Notes under the pieces: generated by a model
Told to the model about the DNA's origin: nothing
The model's input: only the letters and a program-made list of their open reading frames with translations
The model's database searches: none
Assembly (NCBI RefSeq): GCF_006539725.1
Contig: NZ_BJNO01000015.1
Coordinates: 1-64,000 of the forward strand
DNA: 64,000 nt
Direction of reading: 5' to 3'
Source: Klebsiella terrigena
GTDB taxonomy: Bacteria > Pseudomonadota > Gammaproteobacteria > Enterobacterales > Enterobacteriaceae
Program-made: the position numbers and the translations under genes
In this document: positions 22,927 to 33,746 of the stretch, piece by piece
How the letters are laid out: each line of letters begins with the position of its first letter
Numbering within the stretch: the first letter of the stretch is position 1

Positions 22927-25900
22927 GTGAGGCGACTGCCCGGGATATTACTGCTCACCGTGGCAACACTGATTGTTGTCATCGCACTGCTGGTGAGCGG
23001 TCTGCGTCTCGTGCTGCCGCAGCTGGACGCATGGCGTCCCCAGCTGCTGGAGAAAATCTCCGCGATCTCCGGCTCTCCGGTCGAGGCTTCCCGGCTGAGC
23101 GCCAGCTGGGAGACTTTTGGCCCCACGCTGGACGTCCGCGATGTGAAAGCCGGCCTCAAAGACGGCGGCGAGCTGTCGGTTAAACGCGTTACCCTCGCGC
23201 TGGACGTATGGCAAAGCCTGCTCCACATGCGCTGGCAGTTTCGCGATCTCACCTTCTGGCAGCTAAAAATCCACACCAACACGCCGATCCAGACTAACGA
23301 CGGCGGCGAGAGCCTGAAAACCGACCACATCGGCGATCTGTTCCTGCGCCAGTTCGATCACTTTATTCTCCGCGACAGCCACCTGAGCTTCGTGACCCTC
23401 TCCGGCCAGCGCGCCGAACTGGCCATTCCGCAGCTCACCTGGCTGAACGGTAAAAATCGTCATCGCGCGGAAGGCGAGCTGAGCCTTTCCAGCCTCAACG
23501 GCCAGCACGGGGTGATGAAGGTGCGGATGGATCTGCGCGATGAAAACGGCCTGCTGAACAAGGGCCGCGTATGGCTGCAGGCGGATGATATTGACGTGAA
23601 GCCGTGGCTGGGCCGCTGGATGCAGGACAATATCGCCCTGCAGAGCGCGCGTTTTAGCCTTGAAGGCTGGATGACTATCGACAAAGGCGATATCGCCGGC
23701 GGCGACGTATGGCTGAAAAAAGGCGGCGCCAGCTGGCAGGGCGATAATCAGCCCCATCGGCTGGTGGTGGATAACCTGACGGCGCACATCTCCCGCGATA
23801 AGCAGAGCTGGGGCTTCCGTATTCCCGATACGCGGATCTCGATTGACGGCAAGTCGTGGCCTCGCGGCGCGCTGGCGATGGCGTGGATCCCGGCGCAGGA
23901 CGTTGGCGGGGACGACCGTTCCCGCAGCGACGAGCTGCGCATCCGCGCGAGCAACCTTGAGCTGAACGGTCTGACCGGGCTGCAGCCTTTTGCCGATAAG
24001 CTGGCGCCCGCGCTCGGCGAAATCTGGCGCACCACCCGGCCAAACGGCAAAATTAATCTTCTGGCGCTGGATATCCCGCTGCAGGCGGCGGAAAAATCGC
24101 GCTTTCAGGCCAGCTGGAGCGACTTTTCGTGGAAGCAGTGGAAGCTGTTGCCCGGCGCGGAGCACTTCTCCGGCAGCGTCGCCGGAAGCGTTGAGAACGG
24201 CTCTCTGCATGCCAGCATGACGCAGGCGAAAATGCCCTATGAAACGGTATTTCGCGCGCCGCTGGAAATCGCGCAGGGCGACGCGACCCTTAGCTGGGTA
24301 AAGAATGAAAAGGGCTTTATGCTCGACGGGCGCAATATTGACGTACAGGCAACCGGCGTGCGCGCTCGGGGCGGCTTCCGCTATTTACAGCCGCAGGGCG
24401 ATGAGCCCTGGCTGGGCATCCTGGCAGGGATCAGCACCAATGACGGCGGTCAGGCGTGGCGCTATTTCCCGGAAAACCTGATGGGCAAACAGCTGGTGGA
24501 TTACCTCAGCGGCGCGATTCAAGGCGGCCAGTCCACCGATGCGACGCTGGTTTACGGCGGCAACCCGCACCTGTTCCCCTATCTGCACAACGAAGGCCAG
24601 TTCCAGGTTTCCGTCCCGCTGACCAACGCCACCTTCGCTTTCCAGCCGGACTGGCCGGCGCTGACCGGTCTGGACATCAACCTCGACTTTATCAATAACG
24701 GGCTGTGGATGAAGGCCGATAAGGTCATGCTGGGCAAGGTGACCGCCAGCAACCTTGAGGCGGCGATCCCTGACTATTCGCGGGAAAAGCTGCTGATCGA
24801 CGCCGATATAAACGGTGCGGGCAAAGAGGTTGGCCCGTACTTCAAAGAGACGCCGCTCAAAGAGACGCTGGGCACCGCGCTGGATGAGCTGCAACTGGAT
24901 GGTGGTGTGAGCGCTCGCTTACATCTCGACATTCCGCTGGACGGTGAGCTGACGACCGCCAAAGGCGACGTGAACCTCAAAAATAACAGCCTGTTTATCA
25001 AGCCTATCAATGCGACGCTGGACAACCTCAGCGGTAAATTCAGCTTTGTTAACGGCAATCTGAAAAGCGAGAACATGAGCGCCAGCTGGTTTAATCAGCC
25101 GCTGAACCTTAATTTCTCCACCACCGAGGGGCAGAAAGCCTTCCTGGTCGATGTGGGAATGAACGCCAGCTGGCAGCCGTCGCGCACCGGCCTGCTGCCG
25201 AAAGCTATCGATGAGGCGGTGAGCGGCAGCGTGCCGTGGGACGGTAAGGTGGCGATTGAGCTGCCGTATCGCGGCAGCGCAAGCTACAAGGTCGATATTA
25301 ACGGCGATCTAAAGAATGTGAGCAGTCGCTTACCTGCGCCCGTAGACAAGCCAGCCGGCGAAGCGCTGCCGGTGAAAATTAACGTCGCAGGTGGGCTCAG
25401 CAGCTTTGATTTGACCGGCTCCATTGGCGCGAAAAACCATATCAACAGCCGCTGGCTGCTGAACCGCAAGCTGACGCTGGATCGGGCGATTTTAACCTCC
25501 GACAGCAAGGCCATTTCGCCGCTCCCCGAACAGGCTGGCGTAGAGCTCAACATGCCGCCGATGGACGGCGCGCAGTGGCTGGCCCTGTTCCAGGGCGGTG
25601 CGGCCAATGAAGTCAGCAGCAATATCATCTTCCCCGAGCGGATCACCCTGCGGACGCCGTCGCTGACCTTTGCCGGGCAAAGCTGGAATAACGTCAGCCT
25701 AGTCTCCCGACCGGAGGCCGGTGGTTCGAAGGTTGAAGCGCAGGGCCGGGAAATTAACGCTTCCCTGACAATACGCCAAAACGCCCCGTGGCTGGCGGCC
25801 ATTCGCTACCTCTATTACAACCCGACCGCCGCGCAGAAGAGCGATGCGGCGCCGGGCGGCAGCAATCCTTTGGCCGATAGCCGAATCGATTTCCGCGGCT

Positions 25901-26727
25901 GGCCGGATCTCCAGCTGCGCTGCGCGGAGTGCTGGCTGTGGGGGCAAAAATATGGGCGTATCGACGGCGACTTCGCGATTAGCGGCGATACGCTTACGCT
26001 CGCCAACGGGCTGGTGGATACCGGTTTCGGCCGACTGACCGCCGATGGCGTGTGGGTCAATGCGACAAGCGGAGTACGCACCTCGTTGAAAGGTAAGCTT
26101 TATGGCAGTAAAACGGACGCTTTCGTCGGCTTCTTTGGCGTTTCAACGCCGGTGAAAGGCTCGTCGTTTGACGTCGACTACGATCTGCACTGGCGCGCGC
26201 CGCCGTGGCAGCCGGACGTGGCCTCGCTTAACGGGGTGCTGAAAAGCCGTCTTGGCAAGGGCGAGTTTACCGACATTAGCACCGGTCACGCCGGGCAGCT
26301 GCTGCGCCTGCTGAGCGTGGACGCACTGCTGCGCAAGCTGCGCTTCGACTTCAGCGACACCTTCAGCGAAGGATTCTGGTTCGATTCGATCCGCAGTACT
26401 GCATGGATTAAAGATGGCGTGCTCAATACCGATGATACGCTGGTTGACGGCCTTGAAGCGGATATTGCGATGAGAGGCTCGGTGGATCTCGTGCGCCGCG
26501 AACTGGACCTGCAGGCGGTGGTGGCGCCGGAAATCTCGGCGACCGTCGGCGTGGCAACGGCGTTCGTGATTAACCCGATTGTCGGGGCCGCGGTGTTTGC
26601 CGCCAGCAAGGTGCTGGGGCCGCTGTGGAATAAGGTGTCTATTTTGCGCTATCGCATCACCGGTCCTATCGATCAGCCGCAAATCAATGAAGTGCTGCGC
26701 CAGGCGCGCAGCGACAAAAAGCAATGA
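22927..26727 (+). CDS. yhdP: AsmA-like phospholipid transport protein YhdP
   Basis: A 1266-residue envelope protein of the AsmA-like family. In E. coli, YhdP, TamB and YdbH together move phospholipids from the inner to the outer membrane. An N-terminal membrane helix at about residues 5-28 anchors it in the inner membrane. The long remainder is a periplasmic repeat of beta-strands expected to form a lipid-conducting groove. The C-terminal AsmA_2-type domain includes the conserved LLSVDALLRKLRFDFSD and VVAPEISATVG segments. It starts at a GTG with AAGGAGAG at 22914-22921. The length matches E. coli YhdP, and no frame disruption is seen. Confidence 0.95.
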   Translation: MRRLPGILLLTVATLIVVIALLVSGLRLVLPQLDAWRPQLLEKISAISGSPVEASRLSASWETFGPTLDVRDVKAGLKDGGELSVKRVTLALDVWQSLLHMRWQFRDLTFWQLKIHTNTPIQTNDGGESLKTDHIGDLFLRQFDHFILRDSHLSFVTLSGQRAELAIPQLTWLNGKNRHRAEGELSLSSLNGQHGVMKVRMDLRDENGLLNKGRVWLQADDIDVKPWLGRWMQDNIALQSARFSLEGWMTIDKGDIAGGDVWLKKGGASWQGDNQPHRLVVDNLTAHISRDKQSWGFRIPDTRISIDGKSWPRGALAMAWIPAQDVGGDDRSRSDELRIRASNLELNGLTGLQPFADKLAPALGEIWRTTRPNGKINLLALDIPLQAAEKSRFQASWSDFSWKQWKLLPGAEHFSGSVAGSVENGSLHASMTQAKMPYETVFRAPLEIAQGDATLSWVKNEKGFMLDGRNIDVQATGVRARGGFRYLQPQGDEPWLGILAGISTNDGGQAWRYFPENLMGKQLVDYLSGAIQGGQSTDATLVYGGNPHLFPYLHNEGQFQVSVPLTNATFAFQPDWPALTGLDINLDFINNGLWMKADKVMLGKVTASNLEAAIPDYSREKLLIDADINGAGKEVGPYFKETPLKETLGTALDELQLDGGVSARLHLDIPLDGELTTAKGDVNLKNNSLFIKPINATLDNLSGKFSFVNGNLKSENMSASWFNQPLNLNFSTTEGQKAFLVDVGMNASWQPSRTGLLPKAIDEAVSGSVPWDGKVAIELPYRGSASYKVDINGDLKNVSSRLPAPVDKPAGEALPVKINVAGGLSSFDLTGSIGAKNHINSRWLLNRKLTLDRAILTSDSKAISPLPEQAGVELNMPPMDGAQWLALFQGGAANEVSSNIIFPERITLRTPSLTFAGQSWNNVSLVSRPEAGGSKVEAQGREINASLTIRQNAPWLAAIRYLYYNPTAAQKSDAAPGGSNPLADSRIDFRGWPDLQLRCAECWLWGQKYGRIDGDFAISGDTLTLANGLVDTGFGRLTADGVWVNATSGVRTSLKGKLYGSKTDAFVGFFGVSTPVKGSSFDVDYDLHWRAPPWQPDVASLNGVLKSRLGKGEFTDISTGHAGQLLRLLSVDALLRKLRFDFSDTFSEGFWFDSIRSTAWIKDGVLNTDDTLVDGLEADIAMRGSVDLVRRELDLQAVVAPEISATVGVATAFVINPIVGAAVFAASKVLGPLWNKVSILRYRITGPIDQPQINEVLRQARSDKKQ

Positions 26728-26774
26728 TTTGACGATTGCGGGGAATTATCGCACTCTCAATATATAGCGTTCTA

Positions 26775-26885
26775 TACCCGTTATATTTCAAACTGCAGAT
26801 GCGTTGGCTACGCCTGTTGACCCCGGAGCTAAGCTGCCGGGGTTGGTCAGCTGCCGCCTTTCTGCAACCTGAATGATTATGGGTA
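26775..26885. repeat. Enterobacterial intergenic palindromic repeat
   Basis: The 111-bp element starts TACCCGTTATATTTCAAACTGCAG and ends with an imperfect inverted copy, CTGCAACCTGAATGATTATGGGTA. An inner hairpin CCCCGG...CCGGGG lies in the middle. From memory it belongs to a repeat common between genes of Klebsiella, Enterobacter, Serratia and Yersinia. It fills most of the yhdP-tldD interval, where it may be transcribed and fold. Confidence 0.7.
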
Positions 26886-26921
26886 CCTATTTCCGCCTGA
26901 CAGGCGGCAACAAACGAGTAG

Positions 26922-28373
<1,452 letters not shown>

Positions 28374-28451
28374 GTATCTTCAATACGCCTTCGCATTCGT
28401 CGAAGGCGTAACCTTTCCCGTACTTATCCCGCCGCGCGTTATCGCCAGCGG

Positions 28452-29381
28452 CTAGTGGTCGAGCCCGCGGCCGTGCATCCCCTGATAAATTTTCGCCACC
28501 TCGACAAAATATTCGGTCAGGTAGTTAATGCACACCTGTACCTTCAGCGGCAGCTTGTCTTTTTCGGTATATAGCGCGTACACCGGGCGGGGATCCGACT
28601 GATAGCTTGGCAGCAGGATCTCAAGCTCCCCGCGGTTGATCTCTTCGATCGCCCACATGAGCGGAACGTAAGCGACGCCGACGCCGGCGCTCAGCCAGCG
28701 CACCAGCGTCATCGGATCGTTAGTGACGAAGCGCCCCTGCGGGATCAGCTTCGTCGAGATCCCTTCTGGCGCGATGATTTCGAATTCGTTATCCGGACGC
28801 ACGCTGTATTCAAGCCAGGAGTGGCTGGCGAGATCCGCCGGCTTTTCCGGGATCCCCGCCTGCTGAAGGTAGCTCTTTGCCGCGCAGAGCACCATCGGCA
28901 TCGACCCCAGACGACGTGAAAAGAGGCTGGAATCCTGCAGCGCGCCGACGCGAATAACCACGTCCAGGCCGTCGGCGATCAGGTCCGGTGCCGGGATCCC
29001 GGTGACCAGATTAACCGACAGTCCGGGGTACTCTTTGAGCATGCCTGCGGTAATGTGGGACAGGACATTCTGTGCCATAGTTGAAGAGCAGCCGACGCGC
29101 AGCGTGCCGATTGGCGTGTTGTTAAACGCGTAAAGCTGCTCGTGGACGTCCTGGGCTTCATGCAGCATTCGGCGGCAGCCCTGATAATAAATTTTCCCGG
29201 CTTCCGTTAAGGCAAGGCTGCGGGTGCTGCGGTTAAGCAGCTTTACCTGCAGCTCATCTTCCAGCCTGGATACGGTTTGGCTGATTGAAGATACGCTCAT
29301 CTGGAGCTGGCGGGCCGCGGCGGTAAATGAACCCAGTTCAACCACTCTGGCAAAAACGGACATGCGTTTTAGTCGTTCCAT
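28452..29381 (-). CDS. aaeR: LysR-family regulator AaeR
   Basis: A 309-residue LysR-type regulator, expected to activate the divergent aaeXAB efflux operon in response to aromatic carboxylic acids such as p-hydroxybenzoate. The winged helix-turn-helix is at about residues 18-40 (GSFTAAARQLQMSVSSISQTV region). A linker helix leads to the periplasmic-binding-protein-like effector domain starting at about residue 90. Length and sequence match E. coli AaeR. A CRP-like site begins 19 bp upstream of its start codon. Confidence 0.94.
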   Translation of the reverse strand: MERLKRMSVFARVVELGSFTAAARQLQMSVSSISQTVSRLEDELQVKLLNRSTRSLALTEAGKIYYQGCRRMLHEAQDVHEQLYAFNNTPIGTLRVGCSSTMAQNVLSHITAGMLKEYPGLSVNLVTGIPAPDLIADGLDVVIRVGALQDSSLFSRRLGSMPMVLCAAKSYLQQAGIPEKPADLASHSWLEYSVRPDNEFEIIAPEGISTKLIPQGRFVTNDPMTLVRWLSAGVGVAYVPLMWAIEEINRGELEILLPSYQSDPRPVYALYTEKDKLPLKVQVCINYLTEYFVEVAKIYQGMHGRGLDH

Positions 29382-29399
29382 TGTTCACTCTGACTTAAA

Positions 29400-29415
29400 A
29401 GTGATTTAGATCACA
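29400..29415. promoter_or_regulatory. CRP-like site between aaeR and aaeX
   Basis: AGTGA-TTTAGA-TCACA matches the CRP consensus TGTGA-N6-TCACA at nine of ten positions. It lies 19 bp upstream of the aaeR start and about 100 bp upstream of aaeX. This would put aaeR, aaeX or both under catabolite control. Confidence 0.65.
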
Positions 29416-29512
29416 TAATATAGATCATGCTGCAATTGTTACGTTACTATATTGTTAGCTACATAATAAATGCTTCACGCTTACCACCTGTACGCTTCTT
29501 ATCAAGGTCATC

Positions 29513-29716
29513 ATGAGTCTGTTTCCTGTCATCGTGATTTTCGGCTTGTCGTTTCCGCCGATCTTCTTTGAGCTGTTAATATCGCTGGCCGTTTTCTGGC
29601 TGGTGCACCGACTGCTGGTTCCTACCGGCATCTATGACTTCGTCTGGCACCCTGCACTGTTTAATACCGCGTTATATTGCTGCCTTTTTTATCTGATATC
29701 GCGTTTGTTCGTTTGA
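29513..29716 (+). CDS. aaeX: Small membrane protein AaeX of the aromatic acid efflux operon
   Basis: A 67-residue hydrophobic protein (DUF1656) with two membrane helices, at about residues 5-27 and 43-64. It is co-transcribed with aaeA and aaeB, and such small proteins regularly precede FUSC-type efflux pumps. Its individual function is not known; in E. coli it was not required for efflux. Only 7 bp separate it from aaeA. Confidence 0.93.
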   Translation: MSLFPVIVIFGLSFPPIFFELLISLAVFWLVHRLLVPTGIYDFVWHPALFNTALYCCLFYLISRLFV

Positions 29717-29723
29717 GGTTGAT

Positions 29724-30656
29724 GTGAAAACACTAACAAGAAATATCCTCCGTACCGCAATCACTGTGATACTGGTTATCCTGGCATTTGTCGCAATTTT
29801 TCGCGCGTGGGTCTACTACACCGCATCGCCGTGGACGCGTGATGCGCGCTTTAGCGCCGACATCGTGGCCATCGCGCCCGACGTCTCGGGGCTGATTTCG
29901 CAGGTTAACATCAAGGATAACCAGCTGGTTAAGCAAGGTCAGGTTTTATTCGTGATTGACCAACCGCGCTACCAGAAGGCGCTTGAAGAGGCCGAGGCCG
30001 ACGTCTCCTATTACCAAACTTTGGCCCAGGAGAAGCGCGTTGAGGCCGGCCGTCGTAACCGGCTCGGCGTTCAGGCAATGTCCCGGGAGGAGATAGACCA
30101 GGCCAATAACGTCCTGCAGACGGTGGAACACCAGCTGGCGAAATCGGTGGCAAGCCGCGATCTGGCGAAGCTCGACCTGCAGCGGACGGTTATCCGCGCG
30201 CCGGCCGACGGCTGGGTGACCAACCTCAACGTCTACAGCGGTGAATTTATTACCCGCGGCTCTACGGCGGTGGCGCTGGTGAAACAGGATACCTTCTACG
30301 TGGTGGCCTACCTCGAAGAGACCAAGCTGGAAGGCGTACGTCCGGGCTTCCGGGCGGAGATCACCCCGCTGGGCAGCAGCAGCACGATCAAAGGGACGGT
30401 TGACAGCATTGCCGCCGGGGTGACCAACGCCAGCAGCAGCAGCGATGCAAAAGGCATGGCCTCCGTGGACTCGAACCTTGAGTGGGTGCGCCTGGCGCAG
30501 CGCGTACCGGTGCGTATTCGTCTCGATAAGCAGCAGGGCAATATTTGGCCGGCGGGAACCACCGCAACGGTGGTGATCACCGGCAAAGAGGACCGCGACG
30601 TCCGGCAGGCGAATTTCTTCCAGAAACTGGCCCTGCGCCTGCGTGAGTTTGGTTAA
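29724..30656 (+). CDS. aaeA: p-Hydroxybenzoic acid efflux membrane-fusion protein AaeA
   Basis: A 310-residue periplasmic adaptor of the HlyD/EmrA type that works with AaeB to expel aromatic carboxylic acids. A single N-terminal membrane helix at about residues 10-33 anchors it. Lipoyl halves ([21 protein letters not shown] region and [18 protein letters not shown]) flank a short coiled coil at about 80-145. It starts with GTG, with GAGG about eight bases upstream. Length equals E. coli AaeA, and aaeB begins five bases after the stop. Confidence 0.95.
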   Translation: MKTLTRNILRTAITVILVILAFVAIFRAWVYYTASPWTRDARFSADIVAIAPDVSGLISQVNIKDNQLVKQGQVLFVIDQPRYQKALEEAEADVSYYQTLAQEKRVEAGRRNRLGVQAMSREEIDQANNVLQTVEHQLAKSVASRDLAKLDLQRTVIRAPADGWVTNLNVYSGEFITRGSTAVALVKQDTFYVVAYLEETKLEGVRPGFRAEITPLGSSSTIKGTVDSIAAGVTNASSSSDAKGMASVDSNLEWVRLAQRVPVRIRLDKQQGNIWPAGTTATVVITGKEDRDVRQANFFQKLALRLREFG

Positions 30657-30661
30657 TCGTC

Positions 30662-32629
30662 ATGGGGATCTTCACAATCGCCCCCCGGCACCTCCGCTTT
30701 GCCATTAAGCTGGCATGCGCGGTGGTGCTGGCACTCTTCGTTGGCTTCCACTTTCAGCTGGAAACGCCCCGCTGGGCGGTGCTGACGGCGGCAATCGTTG
30801 CCGCGGGCCCGGCGTTTGCGGCCGGCGGAGAGCCCTATTCGGGCGCCATTCGCTATCGTGGGATGCTGCGTATCGTCGGCACCTTTATCGGCTGTATTGC
30901 GGCGCTGGCTATTATCATCCTGATGATCCGCGCCCCGCTGCTGATGATGCTGGTGTGCTGCCTGTGGGCCGGATTCTGCACCTGGCTCTCTTCGCTGGTG
31001 CGGGTTGAAAACTCCTACGCATGGGGACTCGCGGGCTATACCGCGCTGATCATTGTTATCACTATTCATACCGATCCGATGCTGGCACCGCAGTTTGCCG
31101 TCGAGCGCTGCAGCGAGATCGTGGTCGGTATCGTCAGCGCCATCGTGGCGGACCTGCTGTTTTCGCCGCGGTCGATCAAAAAAGAGATCGACCTCGAGCT
31201 GGATAACCTGCTGGTCGAACACTATCGCCTGATGCAGCTCTGCGTGGCGCATGGCGACAGCGCAGTGGTGGACAAAGCCTGGGGAGCGTTGGTTCGTCGG
31301 ACCAGCGCGCTGGAAGGCATGCGCGGAAACCTGATTATGGAGTCCTCGCGCTGGGCCAAGGTGAACCAGCGGCTGAAGGCGATTAATACGCTCTCCCTGA
31401 CGCTGATCACCCAGGCCTGCGAGACCTACTTAATCCAGAACTCACGCCCGGAAATGGTGACGGATGATTACCGCGAGCTGTTCGCCGAGCCGGTTGAGAG
31501 CGTGCAGGATGTCCATCGCCAGCTGAAGAGAATGCGCCGCTTTCTGACCTGGAAAGGGGAGCATAATACGCCGGTCACGATCTATAGCTGGGTCGGCGCC
31601 GCGACGCGCTATCTGCTGTTAAAAAGGGGCGTGGTCGGCAATACCAAAATTAGCCGCATTGAAGATGAGGTGCTGCGGGGCGAAGTGGTCATCAAGGCCG
31701 AGTCAGCCGAGCGCCACCATGCGATGGTGAACTTCTGGCGAACCTCCATTTCGTGCATTCTCGGCACCTTGTTCTGGCTGTGGACCGGCTGGACCTCCGG
31801 CAGCGGGGCGATGGTGATGATCGCCGTAGTCACGGCGCTGGCGATGCGCCTGCCGAACCCGCGTATGGTGGCGCTGGACTTCCTCTACGGGATGCTGGTG
31901 GCGCTTCCGCTGGGGGCGTTTTTCTTCCTCGTGATTATGCCCGCGACGCAGCAGAGCATGCTGCTGCTCTGTATTAGCCTGGCGGTAATGGCATTCTTCA
32001 TCGGGATTGAAGTACAGAAGCGGCGGCTGGGTTCGATGGGGGCGCTGGCCGGTACCATCAATATCCTGGTGCTGGATAACCCGATGCAGTTCCAGTTCAG
32101 CCAGTTCCTTGACAGTGCGTTAGGCCAGATAGTCGGCTGTTTCCTCGCGCTGATGGTTATCCTGCTGGTGCGGGATAATTCGCGGGAGCGCACCGGGCGC
32201 GTGCTGCTCAATCAGTTTGTCTCGGCGGCGGTGTCATCGCTCACCACCAATACCGCCAGGCGCAAAGAGAACCATCTGCCGGCCCTCTATCAGCAGCTCT
32301 TCTTATTGCTGAGCAAGTTCCCGGACGATATTGCCCGTTTCCGCCTGGCGCTGACGCTGATTATTGCTCACCAGCGCCTGCGCGATGCGCCGGTGCCGGT
32401 TAACGACGATCTGTCGGCATACCATCGCCAGCTGCGCCGTACTGCGGATCACGTTATCTCCGCAGGCAATGACGACAAGCGTCGACGCTACTTCTCCCGC
32501 CTGCTCGATGAGCTGGATATTTATCAGGAGAAGCTACGGCTCTGGGAAGCCTCGCCGCAGGTGACGGAGCCGGTCCGACGGCTGGTGGAGATGCTGCGTA
32601 AGTATCAGCATGTGCTGACAAATAGCTAA
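30662..32629 (+). CDS. aaeB: p-Hydroxybenzoic acid efflux pump AaeB
   Basis: A 655-residue inner-membrane pump of the aromatic acid exporter (FUSC) family, proposed as a metabolic relief valve for excess aromatic acids. The architecture is two membrane blocks of about five to six helices each, at roughly residues 10-155 and 355-500. A cytosolic domain follows each block. The second membrane block begins [20 protein letters not shown]. Length equals E. coli AaeB. It is the last gene of aaeXAB, and a strong terminator follows. Confidence 0.95.
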   Translation: MGIFTIAPRHLRFAIKLACAVVLALFVGFHFQLETPRWAVLTAAIVAAGPAFAAGGEPYSGAIRYRGMLRIVGTFIGCIAALAIIILMIRAPLLMMLVCCLWAGFCTWLSSLVRVENSYAWGLAGYTALIIVITIHTDPMLAPQFAVERCSEIVVGIVSAIVADLLFSPRSIKKEIDLELDNLLVEHYRLMQLCVAHGDSAVVDKAWGALVRRTSALEGMRGNLIMESSRWAKVNQRLKAINTLSLTLITQACETYLIQNSRPEMVTDDYRELFAEPVESVQDVHRQLKRMRRFLTWKGEHNTPVTIYSWVGAATRYLLLKRGVVGNTKISRIEDEVLRGEVVIKAESAERHHAMVNFWRTSISCILGTLFWLWTGWTSGSGAMVMIAVVTALAMRLPNPRMVALDFLYGMLVALPLGAFFFLVIMPATQQSMLLLCISLAVMAFFIGIEVQKRRLGSMGALAGTINILVLDNPMQFQFSQFLDSALGQIVGCFLALMVILLVRDNSRERTGRVLLNQFVSAAVSSLTTNTARRKENHLPALYQQLFLLLSKFPDDIARFRLALTLIIAHQRLRDAPVPVNDDLSAYHRQLRRTADHVISAGNDDKRRRYFSRLLDELDIYQEKLRLWEASPQVTEPVRRLVEMLRKYQHVLTNS

Positions 32630-32635
32630 AGACTA

Positions 32636-32666
32636 AAAACCGACGCCTGAAGCGTCGGTTTTTTTA
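32636..32666 (+). terminator. Terminator of aaeXAB
   Basis: An 11-bp stem (32636-32646 with 32652-32662) closes a CTGAA loop and runs into seven or more T residues. It lies seven bases after the aaeB stop codon. Confidence 0.93.
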
Positions 32667-32786
32667 TCGCTATACTTATTCATCAACGGTACCCCTTCGA
32701 TTGAGAAATATAAGGATGGTAAAGAGACCGTCCGGCGGTATGGTATTTAGCGGGGAATGGCTGCGGGTTTTTAGCGGGGGCGGGCG

Positions 32787-33062
32787 ATGACGGTCTACAC
32801 GTTTGATTTCGATGACATAGCGGAACAGCAGGATTTCTATCGCGAGTTTTCACGCGTCTTTGAGCTGGGTCGGGAGAGAGTAAACAACCTGGATTCGCTC
32901 TGGGAAGCGACCACCGGTGGTCTGCTGCCGCTACCGCTGGAGATTGAGTTTATTCACTTGAGCGATAAGCAGCGACGGCGCTTTGGCGCGTTGATCCTGC
33001 TGTTTGATGAAGCGGAAGAAGAGCTGGAAGGGGAGCTGCGTTTTAATGCCAGACAGGCATAA
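32787..33062 (+). CDS. yhcO: Barstar-family protein YhcO
   Basis: A 91-residue cytosolic protein related to barstar, the inhibitor of the secreted ribonuclease barnase. The acidic, helix-rich sequence contains [22 protein letters not shown], the family core, and ends with an acidic stretch DEAEEELEG. No barnase-like ribonuclease gene is nearby, so its target is unknown. It matches E. coli YhcO over the whole length. The gene stands alone between the aaeXAB terminator and the convergent yhcN pair. Confidence 0.9.
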   Translation: MTVYTFDFDDIAEQQDFYREFSRVFELGRERVNNLDSLWEATTGGLLPLPLEIEFIHLSDKQRRRFGALILLFDEAEEELEGELRFNARQA

Positions 33063-33085
33063 AAAAGCCCCCGACAGGCGGGGGC
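33061..33085 (-). terminator. Terminator downstream of the yhcN pair
   Basis: A seven-base GC stem (33067-33073 with 33079-33085) is followed by six T residues on the minus strand. It ends the leftward yhcN transcript and overlaps the yhcO stop codon. A second small hairpin, GTCGTC...GACGAC, lies at about 33088-33104. Confidence 0.85.
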
Positions 33086-33111
33086 AAGTCGTCGGACAAG
33101 ACGACGAGGGT

Positions 33112-33378
33112 TTATTTGTACAACTCAGCCGTAGCGTGCCAGCTGTCGCCGGTACGGGCTTCAATAATACGGTAGCTGCTGGCGCCTTCTTTAGCGGCTT
33201 TCGCCGCCAGTTCCTGGCGCATATCCATCGGCGCGCTGCCTACCTGCGAGACAGAAACGGTGCCCATGGACTGTAGGTTTTGAGCCTGTTCGGCGTTGAC
33301 CTGCTGTACGGCGGCGCTTGCGCCGAAGGAGAGTACGGAAGCCAGGCCCAGAGATGCGATGATCATTGCAGTTTTCAT
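33112..33378 (-). CDS. YhcN/BhsA-family periplasmic small protein, second copy
   Basis: An 88-residue secreted protein of the DUF1471 (YhcN/BhsA/McbA/YdgH) family, whose members respond to acid, peroxide and envelope stress. A signal peptide ends about GASA-AVQQ. The mature part keeps the family pattern IGTVSVS (here MGTVSVS), PMDMRQEL, ASSYRIIEA, and the C-terminal SWHATAELYK. GGAG lies eight bases before ATG 33378; an upstream in-frame start would add MVGVKI and has no such site. It is a tandem duplicate of the gene at 33483-33746 and lies 104 bp after it. The two mature proteins share the C-terminal third almost exactly but differ in the signal peptide. Confidence 0.87.
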   Translation of the reverse strand: MKTAMIIASLGLASVLSFGASAAVQQVNAEQAQNLQSMGTVSVSQVGSAPMDMRQELAAKAAKEGASSYRIIEARTGDSWHATAELYK

Positions 33379-33482
33379 AATTTTTACTCCAACCATGTTG
33401 ATTGCAGCGGCGGGAGGTTTGCGATGTACCTGGGCCGCTGGAGATATTCTGTATTCAGTTAATAACCGACTGACGTTAACGC

Positions 33483-33746
33483 TTATTTATAAAGCTCTGC
33501 CGTTGCGTGCCAGTGGTCACCGGTGCGCGCTTCGATAATGCGATAGGAAGAAGCCCCTTCCTCCTGCGCTTTTTTGTTCAGCATTTCGTGCATATCCATC
33601 GGGGAAGCACTTACCGCGCCGACGGAAACGGTGCCGATTGACTGACGGCCTTGAGCCTGATCGCTGTTGATTGAATCAGCGGCAAAAGCGCCAAAAGAGA
33701 GCACGGACAGGATACTGAGTGCAGCTACGGTTGTTTTGATTTTCAT
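33483..33746 (-). CDS. yhcN: Periplasmic stress-response protein YhcN
   Basis: An 87-residue secreted DUF1471 protein, the closer match to E. coli YhcN (cytoplasmic-acid and peroxide stress). The signal peptide MKIKTTVAALSILSVLSFGAFA is followed by the mature start ADSINSDQ. The family core IGTVSVGAVSASPMDMHEML and the terminal HWHATAELYK are intact. I chose ATG 33746, preceded by GAGGTG, over a GTG nine bases upstream. It is the promoter-proximal member of the tandem pair. Confidence 0.92.
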   Translation of the reverse strand: MKIKTTVAALSILSVLSFGAFAADSINSDQAQGRQSIGTVSVGAVSASPMDMHEMLNKKAQEEGASSYRIIEARTGDHWHATAELYK

